Below, piece after piece: positions 34,238-45,896 of a stretch of DNA of 64,000 nt. The notes below the pieces were generated by a model. That model was not told the DNA's origin, did not search any database, and saw only the letters and a list, made by a program, of their open reading frames with translations. Made by a program: the position numbers and the translations under genes. The stretch is from the NCBI GenBank assembly GCA_947683625.1, contig CANTUR010000003.1:558001-622000 (forward strand), given 5' to 3'. This stretch comes from Mallotus nudiflorus (lineage: Eukaryota; Streptophyta; Magnoliopsida; Malpighiales; Euphorbiaceae). Numbering within the stretch: the first letter of the stretch is position 1; every line of letters starts with the position of its first letter.

Positions 34238-34889
34238 TTAAGTGAGTGAAAATTCAGGTCTAGGTTGTTTAAGTGAGAATAGAGAAGTGAGGGAGAGGAC
34301 TTAGCTTTAGATCGCCACTTCAGGAGTGTCTGTCGTCGACACCACCAACCCAAGGAGCACACTATGCCAACGAGCTAATGCCCGAAGACTAATCACCAAA
34401 AGTGACACACGTAAGGCATATACAACACCCAAAGCTCCTAGCTAGAAGCTAACACGTCGACATGTGGAGGAGCATCTGCTACCGACTATTAACCAGGTTG
34501 ATGGTGTTCATCTTGTCTCTACCTGTTCTCTCTATTTTCATACTGATTTGACTTGCATCTATATCGAGGTAGGATTGTCTTAGCTATACAAATCTGTTAA
34601 AATCTAAATGTTATTGTCTTGCCTGTATAAATGTTATCTATGCCTTTGTTCTTCTTTTAGTGACTATATAAAGTTTAAGATTTTATTTTCTATCCCTACA
34701 TTGAACTAATCTTAGGCTTCTCATATTACTAGAAAATAGAAATTAGGCAATTATAGTATATGAGGTTACTTAGACTAAGGTTGTTACCCTATGTTTCTTT
34801 TATAGTATTTTTTGATAATCTTATGGTTTGGATTATCTTATTGTGTTTTGGGGATTTAAAAAAACTATATTTTGTTATTTATATTAAAA

Positions 34890-35720
34890 TATGATTGAGA
34901 AAAAGACTTTAATTGTTTCTGATATGGTCCCAATGGTGTCCAAAATTATGAAACATAAACTTAATAGTATAAACTACCTTGATTGGAGTTAAACTATGGA
35001 GTTATATTTGCTCAGTATTTTTATGGATAGTCATATGATTGATGATCCTACTATAGATGAGTTTAAACTATCTTGGATGAGAGATGATGCTAGATTATTT
35101 TTACAAATCCATAATTCTATTTACAGTAAGGTGATTAGTTTAGTAACTCACTGTAGGACAGTTAAAGAATTAATGAACTAGTTAGTATTTTTATACTCTA
35201 GAAAAGGGAATATCTCTCATATCTATAATATGTGTAAGGCATTTTACAAGGCAGACAAAGGTGATAGATCCCTCACCAATTACTTTATGGATTTCAAAAG
35301 AACCTATGAAGAACTTAACATGCTGCTTCCTTTCAACACTAATCTAACTATACAATAAGCTTAATGAGAGAAGCTAGTTTTTTTAAGTTTTTTAGCTAGT
35401 CTTCCACCTAAATTTGAAATTGCTTAATCTTAAATTCTTTTTTTTTCAGATATTTCTTCTCTACAAGATGTTTTCAGTAGGGTTCTTCGTATAAAAAGCT
35501 CATCAATTGTTCAACCAACTTAGTTTAAAAGTTCTCTTATTAGCCGTTATAACACATTTGAGCCAGGGAAACAATAATACAGGAGTGGTGGTGGTAATAA
35601 AGGTATGGGCTTCAACAACTATATTGGAACTCATGGATAGGAGTTAAGGGAAATAGTTTGTCACTGTTGTTAGAAGCCCGGTCATCTCAACCAAGATTAT
35701 CGAAGGTTTCATTACATGAA
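34890..35720 (+). pseudogene. Copia Gag remnant
   Basis: The open piece at 34996-35181 reads 'MELYLLSIFMDSHMIDD', followed downstream by 'LTNYFMDFKRTYEELN' and 'LASLPPKFEIA'. This is the capsid pattern of plant Copia Gag. Near 35657-35703 a degenerate zinc knuckle appears (C-H-C-C-stop-K-P-G-H...). Several stops. Confidence 0.75.
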
Positions 35721-35859
35721 AGCTCAGTATGCTCATGTTACATCTACTCCAAAGACTTTTAAAAAGTATGTTCTCATACCTATAGATGAATATGCCGTAC
35801 TAACTTAGCTTCAAGAAGCATTGAAACTCCAGTCCAGTTCTGAGTCAGGTAAACCTAAT

Positions 35860-36180
35860 ACATGTCTAGTTTGCTCCTCTTCCAAATGGGTCATTGACTC
35901 TGGTGCTACATATCATATGATAGGTAATTCTAATTTATTCTCTAATTTCTAGTCATATAAACCTACTTCTTCTATTACTTTAGCTTATGGTTCCAAATCT
36001 TATGCTATTGGATGTAGAATGATTAAACCTACATCATTACTTACTTTGCCATCTATTCTTAATCTACCTCAATTATCCTTCAATTTCATTTCTTTTAGTA
36101 AACTTACTCAAAGTTTTAATTATTGTGTCTCATTTTTCTTGATCGTTGTCTATTTTAGGATCTTATGATGATGAAAATTA
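35860..36180 (+). pseudogene. Copia protease remnant
   Basis: 'KWVIDSGATYHMIGN' is the Copia retropepsin active site (D-S-G-A) with its usual context 'W.iDSGAt.Hmt'. It is followed by 'ITLAYGSKSYAIG' and, after a stop, a decayed continuation. Confidence 0.85.
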
Positions 36181-36259
36181 TTGGTAAAGGACATGAGACA
36201 AGAGGGCTTAACATCCTTATACATAAATACCAAAGTTTATCACCTGTACAAGAGTTGTC

Positions 36260-37100
36260 ACTCCTTTTAAAGCACATTGTTGCTTAGGTCATCCTTCTTT
36301 TCCTATTCTTAAAAAAATATATCCTTAGTTTTCTCACATGTCCTCTTTGGATTGTTAATATTATTAATTTGCTAAACACCATCGTCTCAGTTCCAATCCA
36401 AGAGTCAATAGTTGATACATTATGATGTTTAGGGTCTTTCTCTAGTTACATTTAAAACTAGGTTTAAATACTTTGTTACTTTTGTTGATGATTATTCTAG
36501 AATGACATGGTTATATTTAATAAAAAGTCATTCCAAATTGTTTTCTAACTTCTCTACTTTTTGTGTTGAAATTCAAACTTAATTTAATGTGCTTATACAA
36601 ATTTTAAGAAGTGATAATGCTAAAGAATACCTATCAGCAACCTTTCAAAATTACATGATCAAATAAGGTATTCTTCATTAAACATCTTGTGTGGACACAC
36701 CTTTTTAGAATGGTGTTGCTGAAAGAAAGAATCAACATCTTCTTGAAACTATTAAAGCATTATTATTTCAAATACAAGTTCCAAAACAATTTTGGGCTAA
36801 TGCTATTTCGATAGCTTATTTTCTTATCAATCGAATGCCTTACTCAATCCTATCTGGTGAGACTCCTTTTCATGCTCTCTTTCCTAATAAGACATTATTT
36901 CCCATTGAACCTAGGATATTTGGTTGAACTTGCTTTTGTTTGGGATGTTCGCCCTTAGGTTAATAAAGTTGATCCAAATTCTTAAAAATGTATTTTTCTT
37001 GGCTATTCCCATGTACAAAAGGGATATAGATGTTATTCTCCTAACTTGAACAAGTATCTTATATCAACTGATGTCATATTTTTAGAACATACACAATTTT
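36260..37100 (+). pseudogene. Copia GAG-pre-integrase and integrase remnant
   Basis: Integrase core words in order: 'TFVDDYSRMTWLYLIKS' (first Asp), 'LRSDNAKEYLS' (second Asp), 'NGVAERKNQHLLE' (Glu), 'WANAISIAYFLINRMP'. The D, D and E are all kept, but stops such as in 'EIQT-stop-FNV' abolish the frame. Confidence 0.88.
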
Positions 37101-37479
37101 CTTCCTCTTCAAGACCTATTGGTCAAGAGGAGGATGATGATTTACTAGTGTATACTATTACTTCTCCTCTAATTGCTCCCTCAGCTCCTGTTAAGCCTCT
37201 TATGACACAAATATACTCCTATTAAACACAACCTCCTACTCTTATTACTACACTTATTTAAGATCCTCCTACTTCATGTCCTTATAACCCAAATTCTTCA
37301 TCATTATATCTGATTCTGAGTGATGATCTTCCTATCGCTCTTCGTAAAGGTAAACACACATGTACCTATCTCGTTTCTTCTTTTATTTCTTATAACCATT
37401 TATCATAAAACTGTTCATGAAGCTTTAGCACATTTTAGTTAGATAATTTCCCTATAGGAAAATAGGCTATTAGTTATAA

Positions 37480-38360
37480 ATTATTATTTGTAGTAAAAGT
37501 TAATCCTGATGGATCTGTTGCCAGATTAAAAGCTTGCCTTGTTACTAAACCTTATTACTAAAGGATATGCGAAAACGTATGGAGTGGATTATTTTGACAC
37601 ATTTTCTCCTATTGCTAAACTTACTTTTATCAAGCTTTTTATTTTGATGGTAGCTATCATGACTGGCATTTGCATCAATTAGATATTAAAAATGTCTTTC
37701 TTCATACAGACCTTTAGGATGAAGTCTATATGGAGCAACCACATAGTCTTCTTACTCAGGGGGAGTATGGGAAAGTATGTCGACTTCGTAAGTCCTTGTA
37801 TAGCTTAAAACAAAGTCCTCATGCCTAGTTTGGCAAGTTTAGTCAGGCTATTAAAAAGTTTAGCATACAGAAGAGTAAGTCTAATCATTCTATGTTTTAT
37901 AAAAAATCAAATGATGGCATTATTCTATTAGTTTTCTATGTGGATGATATTTTGATCACTAGTAATGACACTATAGGGATTCCATCTCTTAAATCCTTTC
38001 TCTATACTTAGTTTCATATTAAAGACTTAGGAATGCTAAAATATTTTTTAGGAGTTAAAGTGACTAGGAGCAAAAAAGGAATCTTCTTATCTTAAAGAAA
38101 GTATGTACTAGATTTACTATCTGAAATAGGAAAACTAGGGACTAAACCATTCAGTACTCTAATGGTTCCTAATTTGTAGCTTACAAAAGATGGTGAATTG
38201 TTTGAATATCTTAAGAGATATATAAGATTGGTTGGAAAATTGAATTATCTTACTGTGACTCGTCTAAATATTACATATTCAATTAGTGTGGTTATCCAAT
38301 ATATGTCTTCTCTAACTATCAATCACTAAAAGGCAGTAGAATAAATTTTGGGCTATCTAA
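37480..38360 (+). pseudogene. Copia reverse transcriptase remnant
   Basis: Conceptual + translation gives 'VDYFDTFSPIAKLTFIKLF', 'YMEQPHS', 'CRLRKSLYSLKQSPHA' and the catalytic 'LLVFYVDDILITSND', then 'FHIKDLGMLKYFLGVKV'. These are standard Copia RT blocks with the YVDD box intact and frameshifts and stops between blocks. Confidence 0.9.
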
Positions 38361-38830
38361 AAGGAGCACTTGGATATGGCATTCTATATGGCAATTATGG
38401 TCATACTAGAATTAAATGTTTTTCAGATGCTAAATGGGCAAGATGTAAGGAAGATTGAAGATCCAGTTTAGGATATTATATCTTTATTTGAGGTAATTTG
38501 GTTTCATGGAAAAGTAAGAAACAGAATGTAGTTTCCCAATCAAGTGCAAAATCTGAATACAGGGCTATGGCCCAGTCTGCATATGAAATAATATGGATAC
38601 ATCAGGTCCTTAGTGAAGTATGTCTCAAGATCTCAATGCCAGCCGAATTATGGTGTAACAACCAAGCGATAATTCATATTTCATCTAATCCAGTCTTTCA
38701 TGAGTGAACAAACATTTTAAGATTGATTGTCACTTTATTCATGAGAAAATTCAGCAAGGCTTGATTTTTACAAGATATATGAAGATTGGAGAATAATTGG
38801 GGGACATCTTTATAAAAGCTCTTAATGGAA
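38361..38830 (+). pseudogene. Copia RNase H remnant
   Basis: 'CFSDAKWARCKED' (normally SDADWAG), 'VSWKSKKQNVVSQSSAKSEY' and 'ELWCNNQAIIHISSNPVFHE' (38498-38707) are the RNase H words of Copia Pol. The usual 'H.RTKHI' follows with a stop in place of the Arg. Confidence 0.9.
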
Positions 38831-38884
38831 TTTGGACTAATTATCTTTGTAACAAGATGGGCATGATCAACATCTATGCTCCAG

Positions 38885-38896
38885 CTTAAAGGGGAG
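38885..38896 (+). other. Polypurine tract of Copia element
   Basis: 'cttaaaggggag' lies directly before the 3' LTR start TGTTATAGGC. Confidence 0.85.
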
Positions 38897-39036
38897 TGTT
38901 ATAGGCTTTATCAAAAGACTGCAAATTACAGTCTGATTCTCAAACTATATATTATACTATAGAGCTCCTATAGTCAAATGTTTATAGCCTGTATACCTCT
39001 GATTTTCTAACTATAGCAGAAGATTTCTAACTCTAT

Positions 39037-39089
<53 letters not shown>

Positions 39090-39155
39090 CTTGTATATTT
39101 GATAAATGATTTATGAAATCAACTCGTATTTTCAAAGCTTTGTAGTCTGATTACA
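38897..39155 (+). mobile_element. 3' LTR of Copia element
   Basis: Starts TGTTATAGGC and ends GATTACA, followed by the TCCAC duplication. It contains a long (GT)n tract (about 39039-39086), roughly twice the length of that in the 5' LTR, which explains most of the length difference. Confidence 0.93.
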
Positions 39156-39160
39156 TCCAC

Positions 39161-40260
39161 AATAAATTATAAAATGAACAATATGTTCTAGCATTAATTG
39201 TCCTTCTTCTCCAAAAAATAGAGAAAACTCTAGAATATGAAAACTTTTGGGGTAAGGATTATCTCTATTAACTATGTCTAGATAAGGCTTATGGAGTTCT
39301 AAACAATGAATCTAATGCAAGTCTGGTTTGTATAGCTCCTGAACAATATCTTGCACAATATCTAAGTTAACTCCCACCGTAGGAACCTAGAGAAGTGGCA
39401 CATAGGCTTGGGGAAATTGCATTTTAGCTTAAGGAGCTGGTATGTAACCCTAGGGAGTATTGCCCTTGTCCCTTTTCCTTTATGATCATGCACTCTTGGT
39501 TACAAAACTGGATTGGTCCTATCAAAAAGTTGTTAATTAAGAACAATTTTATTATTACTCAAGTTATTACCACTATAGCAATTATAGTTGCTATAATTCA
39601 TTTTGCAATCAATAATTCCTAAGCCCTGCCTCTTCTAGGGAGGATTGTACCTGTCATTAATAGAGATATAATTTCTTTCTAGGTTTTACTTAGCAATTGA
39701 AAATCTATATTCCTCTTGGATTAACACCTCTAGAACTAAATTCTCACTTCCATGTTTTGAGAGATTTTCATTCATTTTAGTAATGGAAGTTATAATCTCT
39801 TGTAATGTCCTTTAGACATTACTATTAACGAAATTACTGACTTGCATAAAACTCTCAAAAAGATTGTTCATTTAAGAGATTGAATCTTATATTTTCTTCA
39901 TCTCTTCCACAAAATAACTGGAGCAACACTAGTCATAGTAGTGTTAACAGTTTCTAATTTTTAGCTTGTAAAGCTAATAGGTGCCTCATTCTTCTCTTCG
40001 TCATGAGGCACTAAGTTTTCTCTGGTTTTTTACCATGATTTTCCCATGTGTTTTCAAGAAATTTGCTAAATGAATCTCCATCTTTGAAAGTATATTTTTC
40101 ACATCTTAATTTCATCATTTTGTTGAAATGAGTTCCATCAAGCCTACCAAAAAATTATTGTTATAATTGTTTTTGGACCGGGTTTAGTATGCCAAAGGAG
40201 TTTAAGTCCCCAAAAATATGGCTGACTTCTTTTAAGATGGATTTTTGATTCTCAAACACC
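39161..40260 (-). pseudogene. Continuation of the host gag-like remnant right of the Copia insertion
   Basis: Sequence that would be contiguous with 33330-33983 before the Copia element inserted. No clear domain could be assigned. It is less AT-rich than the DNA further right, fitting a decayed coding region read on the minus strand. Confidence 0.35.
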
Positions 40261-42016
40261 TTTACCATAAGTCATTTGAATTCTAAGTAGACAAAATAAA
40301 AATTAATGATAAAAGAAGATTTTGAATAATGAAAGGAAATTTTATTAATTGAGACTTATTACAAGATAAGATAAAAATTACTTTGAAATTAACAAGAATC
40401 TTGTTGTAAAAAAACACTGAAATTTTGCTAAAGATTAAATTTCCTGGTTGATGTTGATTGGTTTAATGATGATTGATTTTTAAGAGTTGATAACGATGCT
40501 AGAATGATTTTTAATCATAGACACTAATTTCTCCATTAAGTTTTTCTCTCCATTAGTCATTAGTTGGAGAATTGAATGTCTGTAACTTTCACCCGTTAAT
40601 TCACTTCCCTAATTGAATGGTCCTTACATTTATTCCAAAATCTTCAATCTTAGCTATCACATCATGGAATGGGTTCCATTTTAAGCTTTATCATTGGGCT
40701 TAAAGTTGGACTTTTACATTTCAATCAAATTAAAATTGATAGGCTTAATATTCTTATAGTCCAAAATTAAATATGGACTTAAACAATAATAAATAAACTA
40801 AAAAAAACTCAATTAATGAAAGTGAAAAAATTTTAAAAGTTAATAGTTATTATTTATCATTAAATATTATTGAGTGTACTAACATAATTAACTAATTTTA
40901 AAAATTAAAATAAATTTATGATAATATGTAATTAGAAACGGTCTATAAAATTGGCAAACTAAAATTTATATTAGTAGACATATCCTTTAAAGTCGACATT
41001 GACCTCCTATAAGAAATGCAAATGTTAGTAAACTAAGAAAATCAACGAGAAGAAAAATGATGATCTTTTTTTTATCTATATCATAGAATGAAAACAAAAT
41101 TATTGAATTAGAAAATCAAAATCATGAAGAGAAGATCAAGTGGACTTTGAATCAGTTTTCACAAATCAAGAAAAGATATTGAAGAAGATTAGGTGAAATG
41201 ATAATCATTTTAAGTTCTTATATAAGGAATCTCATTTCTAGCCTCTACATGATTTATTTAGAATTAAGTTCTTATAAATTTTTTGTACTTTTATTTTTCT
41301 ATATTAATTTCTAAAATCATAATCACATATTATAATATATATATACAATTTAACTCTTTAAATTCAAATTACAAATATTAAATTTTAATTAAATTTTAAA
41401 ATATAATTTAAAATAAAAATTTAATTCAGTTTTTACAAATAACTATTTAATTTTGAAACTCAAAGAATCTACTATGTACTTTGTACATTAAAATTTTAAT
41501 TAAATTGATAATGTATAAACAAAAATAATAATAAGCACAAAAAAAAATATAACATATGATTAACATTTATACTTATTAAGTCTGTCATTTTTTGTTATAT
41601 TTAAGGTTTTACTTCCATTTTAATAAAATATTATCATTATTTTACAATAAATATTAATATAATAACAATTTTCAAAAAAAAAATTATTTTAAATGTAATT
41701 TATCATTAACCTAACTATATGTATAGTTTTTAAAAATTGCAAATTAATCTTTGAAATTATCTTTACTCATAATAAATTTAAAATAAAATTTATTTGCTTA
41801 ATTTTCATTTTATTGTACGTAGCTGCATGATAAATTGCTTTATGAATAATTTTACTATTAAATATTATTAAATATTATATTATATATTTTAACGATATTA
41901 ATAAATAAAATACTAAAATGCCATTAAGATGAAATTACACATGTTAATAATGATGAGAAAAATTGAAGTGAAAAAACTTGTAGTGACAATGTAATTTTGT
42001 GCTTTTTCCACATGTA
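40261..42016. other. AT-rich intergenic DNA
   Basis: No gene, RNA gene or clear repeat supported. Very AT-rich from 41220 on, with runs of A/T and no long open frames. Confidence 0.6.
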
Positions 42017-42025
42017 AAAAATTAA
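42017..42025. repeat. 9-bp target-site duplication of MULE, left (AAAAATTAA)
   Basis: Identical to 46986-46994 on the far side of the element. The 9-bp size is diagnostic for Mutator-like transposases. Confidence 0.8.
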
Positions 42026-42240
42026 GGATTATTTGTGAAAAAAAAAATCGTGACTTATAGCGCTTTTTGCAATTCATCTTGGCATTTCAATCTTGGCAAA
42101 TTAAAACATAAACTTTCAATATTTTGCAATTTAAATCACATGTCAAATATCTGGTGAAAAAATGTTGAATTGTCAAGCGAGAGTTAACCTAATAATCCAC
42201 ATCAACCTTTTAATTGCCATGTCAAAATAGTGCATTTTAA
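42026..42240. repeat. Left terminal inverted repeat of MULE
   Basis: Pairs with 46770-46985 along its length at roughly three matches in four, with small indels. Confidence 0.83.
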
Positions 42241-42334
42241 GCTTTTAAGAAAGAGAGTGAGACTTATCTTATTCAATCAACCTTCTTATCAAACAATTTC
42301 CATGCCTCTTCGTGATTTAATACTTGAAGCTCAA

Positions 42335-42660
42335 AATCACTTTTTATGCCAAGCAATATTATCAAATCTTAATCCACAAACAATGGCTCCTCCATGTAAA
42401 ACTCTCAAAGCATCCAAATCAAAGTTCTCATGGCATGCTCTAACTAGACATGCATAAGTAAAATTATTAGGTTTTGAATAAATTACTATCTTCTTTTTAT
42501 AAATGAATAATGCTTCATCAAATTTGTGGGCTTGGGCATAAACTCGAATAATGGAATTTCAAAGGAAAACACTTCGTTGACGAGTTTTATCGAATAGGTT
42601 ACGTGTAGAGTAAAGCTCATTGTCTATAGCATAGAGTCTTGTAAGCTTAGCTCGTGTGAG
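42335..42660 (-). pseudogene. Pentatricopeptide-repeat (PPR) protein fragment
   Basis: One minus-strand frame reads 'LTRLYAIDNELYSTRNLFDK', 'RSVFL-stop-NSIIRVYAQA', 'FDEALFIYKKK', 'SKPNNFTYACLVRAC', 'LRVLHGGAIVCGL'. These are the alternating P/L/S-type PPR words (lFd.mp.rd..sWNs.I..y......Al.ly..M......Pd..Ty...l.aC......g...H...i..G). The single internal stop replaces the Trp of 'WNS'. PPR proteins bind organellar RNA in mitochondria or plastids. This is only about 105 residues with no start or remaining repeats, so it is a captured fragment and not a gene. Confidence 0.82.
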
Positions 42661-43004
42661 ACATGGGTTATGGTTCTTCAATCCTATAAACCCCAATCAT
42701 ATTGACATCATCATGGTTTTGAAGGAAATATGAATACTGTTAAAAGCTTAGATGACCATAACTTTGGGGTTTTATATATTTGAGAAAGAGCCTCTATTTT
42801 TGCTTTTTTTTTATATATATTGGTCATTACTTATTCAAAAGGAAAATAGAAAGATAGCCTAAAGGTGGAGTTCAAGAGTAAAGGATGGAAGAATAAGAGA
42901 AGTAATTAAATTGAGAGAAATGGTAGTTATAGCTATCAATATTTGTTGTTGTTGTTTTTATTTATTGGAGAAGAAAAACAATAACCAAAAGAGTTATAGA
43001 GTAG

Positions 43005-43685
43005 TGTCACGTGAGTTTTATTAACCCCTAACACTTGCCTATGTGCGGCCTAGCAATACTTCGTCCAACCTACGCAAGGATGCTAGTAAGCCTCATTACC
43101 CATAATTTTAGGATCATGCCTTGCCTTTAGAAAGCTAGCACATCCACTAGCAAAAGTGTATGCTTAAGTAGGAAAAGGTAGCACAAGTGTTATGTGTAAA
43201 TGAACCTTACACTATATAAATAAATAAGAATGGCTACAAGAAAGTATGCTTCCTATGGCTTTATGAGGCTTAGCCCTCACTTGGCTACCACACACCTATA
43301 TAGCTCCTAAGACACTTCACTCCTTATATTTATAAATGAGGAATTGAGGTATTTATAGGAGAGGGTTGGGTACTATTCACATCTCCATAAGGGAACTCTC
43401 TAGAATATTCCCTTGGCTTACTAAGGAGGCTTCCTTTCTTCTCCTGCCATGGAGTGTTTTAGACACTCCAAGTCTAAATAATTCTACTAGCTTTCATTAT
43501 AAGCCTTTAGCACTCTTTACACACTTCTACAATATGCTAGAGTACTCCATACAACTCTAAGTTATTTTAGCCTATTCTAGAATATTTTATGGTACTCATA
43601 CGTACTATAGTTAAGCTTGGGAGAATGTATGCCTTCAAAATCTCTTATCATCATGTCAAAACTCCTTAGGCATATTTTCATAACA
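43005..43685 (-). mobile_element. 3' LTR of the TR-GAG element
   Basis: On the minus strand it starts TGTTATGAAAATATGCC and ends CTCACGTGACA. Colinear with 45897-46573; differences include a small deletion/insertion near 43160 and one near 43370. Confidence 0.92.
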
Positions 43686-43700
43686 TTCTCCCCTATCAAA
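43686..43700 (-). other. Polypurine tract of the TR-GAG element
   Basis: On the minus strand 'gataggggagaa' directly precedes the LTR start TGTTATG. Confidence 0.8.
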
Positions 43701-44167
43701 CCTAGTGATGCCCTCATTGCTCATGAGGCTTTGGCAATTCCAAGTTTCGCAAGCTTCTTTAACCCTTGATGTAGCTCTTTTATCGCCTTTATGTTAAGAC
43801 CCTCACACTTGATTCGCATTGTTTAAGTAGTCAACTTGCACTTCCTATGAATCTCCAAGACTCCCTTGTCTTATTCTTGACCTTTCATTCTTTCATGGTT
43901 GCTCCATTCAATCCTCCCCTTAGATTATGCTCATTGACGCACTCCTTACTCCTTTAGGAAGTCCTTTGCATACCCTCATGAACATCTTCCTTCCTTAGCA
44001 CACCCCTTGATGCCTTTGTGCCACCCATAACACCCTCATGGATGGTCTTGGACTTGTCATCCACTTTAGCTCTTGGTGGTGAAGTAGGCCTCCTTTGCCT
44101 ACTCTTGTACTTCCTCCCTCATTGCATAGGCCTCTTTGCACCCTTTTCTCCTTGTCCCTCTTGAGAT

Positions 44168-44671
44168 TCACTCTTGGAGACTTGTATGTTGAAGATTCCT
44201 ATGTCTCTTGAATGGTACAGGTAGCATTTGGCCTTCCTCTATAAAGTACATGGTGTTAGGATATGGAACTAAGATAGCTTTCACTAAGTTTAGGAAGTCC
44301 ACCCCCAAGTAAAACTTCCTTCCACCAAGTGGAGCCACCAAAATGTCAAGTTTGCCATGCCACAGACCAATCTCAAAGTCCACTCCATGAGCCTTCCCCT
44401 CGATCCTAAACATATTATTGTCCACCCCTTTAGCAAAGCCACTTGACTTTCTAAATGGTATGCATATCTCATCGGCAAGTTCCTTCACCATATATATCAT
44501 ATCGGCACTTGTGTCAATCATGGCTTCTAAGGTTTTTCCATACACCTTAGTCTTAATCAACATCCAGCCACGATGTTGTTTTCCACCCTTAGGTTGAATG
44601 GAATCAAAGAGAGTGATGCTAGCAAGCTCCCCTTTGCGATGCTTTTCTCCCTCCATTCTTACCAAAGCCAC
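44168..44671 (-). CDS. Aspartic protease (retropepsin-like) of the TR-GAG element
   Basis: A 167-residue open frame. 'LEAMIDTSADMIYMVKELAD' holds the active-site region: the normal 'alvDtGAth.fi' has become D-T-S-A, so the invariant Gly is Ser here. After it come 'GFAKGVDNNMFRIEGKAHGV' and 'DILVAPLGGRKFYLGVDFL' (the usual 'vaplddf.vilGmdfL'). It lies downstream of Gag and its zinc knuckle on the same strand and frame ('GKLVALVRMEGEKH'). The frame is uninterrupted, unlike most other ORFs here. Cleavage activity is doubtful given the D-T-S motif, though retroviral-type D-T-S/D-S-G variants exist. The given ATG is probably internal to a longer Gag-Pro frame. Confidence 0.78.
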   Translation of the reverse strand: MALVRMEGEKHRKGELASITLFDSIQPKGGKQHRGWMLIKTKVYGKTLEAMIDTSADMIYMVKELADEICIPFRKSSGFAKGVDNNMFRIEGKAHGVDFEIGLWHGKLDILVAPLGGRKFYLGVDFLNLVKAILVPYPNTMYFIEEGQMLPVPFKRHRNLQHTSLQE

Positions 44672-44679
44672 AAGTTTCC

Positions 44680-45815
44680 CTCATATGGGGCACTCATATG
44701 CTTGTTGTGGTCCATTACAAATGAAGTAAGCAAGTTTAAGCTTAGAAGACTCACCCTTGTCCTCCTTGCACCATACTTTAGATGACTCCTCTTTATCATC
44801 CCTCCTCCACTTGCTATGCCCTTATACCTTAGGTAGGAGCGTTATTCATCATCATTGGAAAAATCCCTGTTATCTCCCCCATCATTGCTATTGTACTCGA
44901 CCTTTTAGACTTTGCCTTTTGAGTCCCTCCTTTTGAACTCTATTAAGCTCTCGGCAATGGCCATCATAGTAGCAAGGTCTTTGACATCATGTCGCTTTAA
45001 CTCTTGCTTGGCCTAATAGGACAATCCATCAAGGAAGTTGAATAATGCCTCCTTTTCTCATAAGTCGGGAATCTCCAATATCAACTTGGAGAACTCCTTG
45101 ACATACTCTTGTATATACCCCTCCTTGTGTTAAAGGCGACGAAGCTTGGCCCTTGCTTCATTCTCGACATCCTTAGGTAGAATTGGGCCTTTAACTCCCT
45201 CTTGAAATCCTTTCATATCGTGATGGTGCACATCCCCCTCTTGACGTTTTTACACCTTCTTCTCCACCACACGATAACCACATCATTTAGATAAAAAGAT
45301 AAGAACCTCACCTTGGCATTCTTATCCATAATGCCTATAGCCTCAAAGTACCTCTCTAAGCTCTATAAGAAGTTATCTATCTCCCTCGGATTCCTCGCCC
45401 CACCATAGGCTTTTGTCTTTGGAGCATCCACCTTATGAATGGTCATAGCTTGGACTCCCCCATCGCTCACCAATATGGCCTTTACTAAGCTAAGCTCCAT
45501 CTCGAGCTTCTCGACCTTCTCCTTGTAAGCTTGCAACATTGCCTTAAGGGTTTTGTCTTCCCTCGACAACTTATCCATGACCACATTCAAGGCACATTGT
45601 ATCTCCCCTCGAAGCTCCTCGTCACCACCCTTGGACTCAAGCTCTATGATGTGTTGGTCTATGTCTTCGATTTTATCCCTCCAATCGAGCACGGTGGTCT
45701 CTACCTTGACTAACCTTTCCTCTATAGTCGTTAATACATCACAAGACTTCTCTCGTCCACCCTTCTTTATATCACCTTGTGCTTGGTTTGTTGCTTACTC
45801 ACCCGAACCTGCCAT
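44680..45815 (-). pseudogene. Gag of the TR-GAG element
   Basis: Probable ATG at 45815 ('MAGSGE', then a stop at codon 7). A long frame follows to 45363 with charged, coiled-coil-like helix 'ELESKGGDEELRGEIQCAL' and 'AYKEKVEKLEMELSLVKA', then 'NPREIDNFL', a stop, and 'LERYFEAIGI', 'KVRFLSFYLNDVVIVWWRRR'. The last parts are the Ty3-type gag capsid pattern ('leryf.a......kv..a..yl...A..WWrr'). Near 44700-44740 the CCHC knuckle is degenerate (first Cys to Tyr, His to Gln). It is lightly damaged: few stops plus at least one frameshift near 45100. Confidence 0.82.
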
Positions 45816-45875
45816 TCTCTCGTGCTAACACTCCAATACACACTCCAAAGAAGGAAACCCAAATCCTTGAACTCA

Positions 45876-45896
45876 ACCAAGAGCTCTGATACCAAT
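45876..45896 (-). other. Primer-binding site of the TR-GAG element
   Basis: On the minus strand, after the LTR end ..CACGTGACA and 'at', the sequence reads TTGGTATCAGAGCTCTTGG. This is the canonical initiator-Met tRNA primer site (TGGTATCAGAGC), intact. Confidence 0.9.

Larger units (their letters stand above)
33984..39155 (+). mobile_element. Ty1/Copia retrotransposon, complete but decayed, 5.17 kb
   Basis: Bounded by two short LTRs (33984-34219, 38897-39155) and a perfect 5-bp target duplication TCCAC (33979-33983 and 39156-39160). The internal order on the + strand is gag, protease, integrase, RT, RNase H, which defines Copia. A PBS resembling the initiator-Met type follows the 5' LTR and 'aaaggggag' precedes the 3' LTR. 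Many stops (TAG/TAA replacing Gln or Trp codons) break the frame throughout. The LTRs differ by numerous substitutions, so it is an old insertion. Confidence 0.93.
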
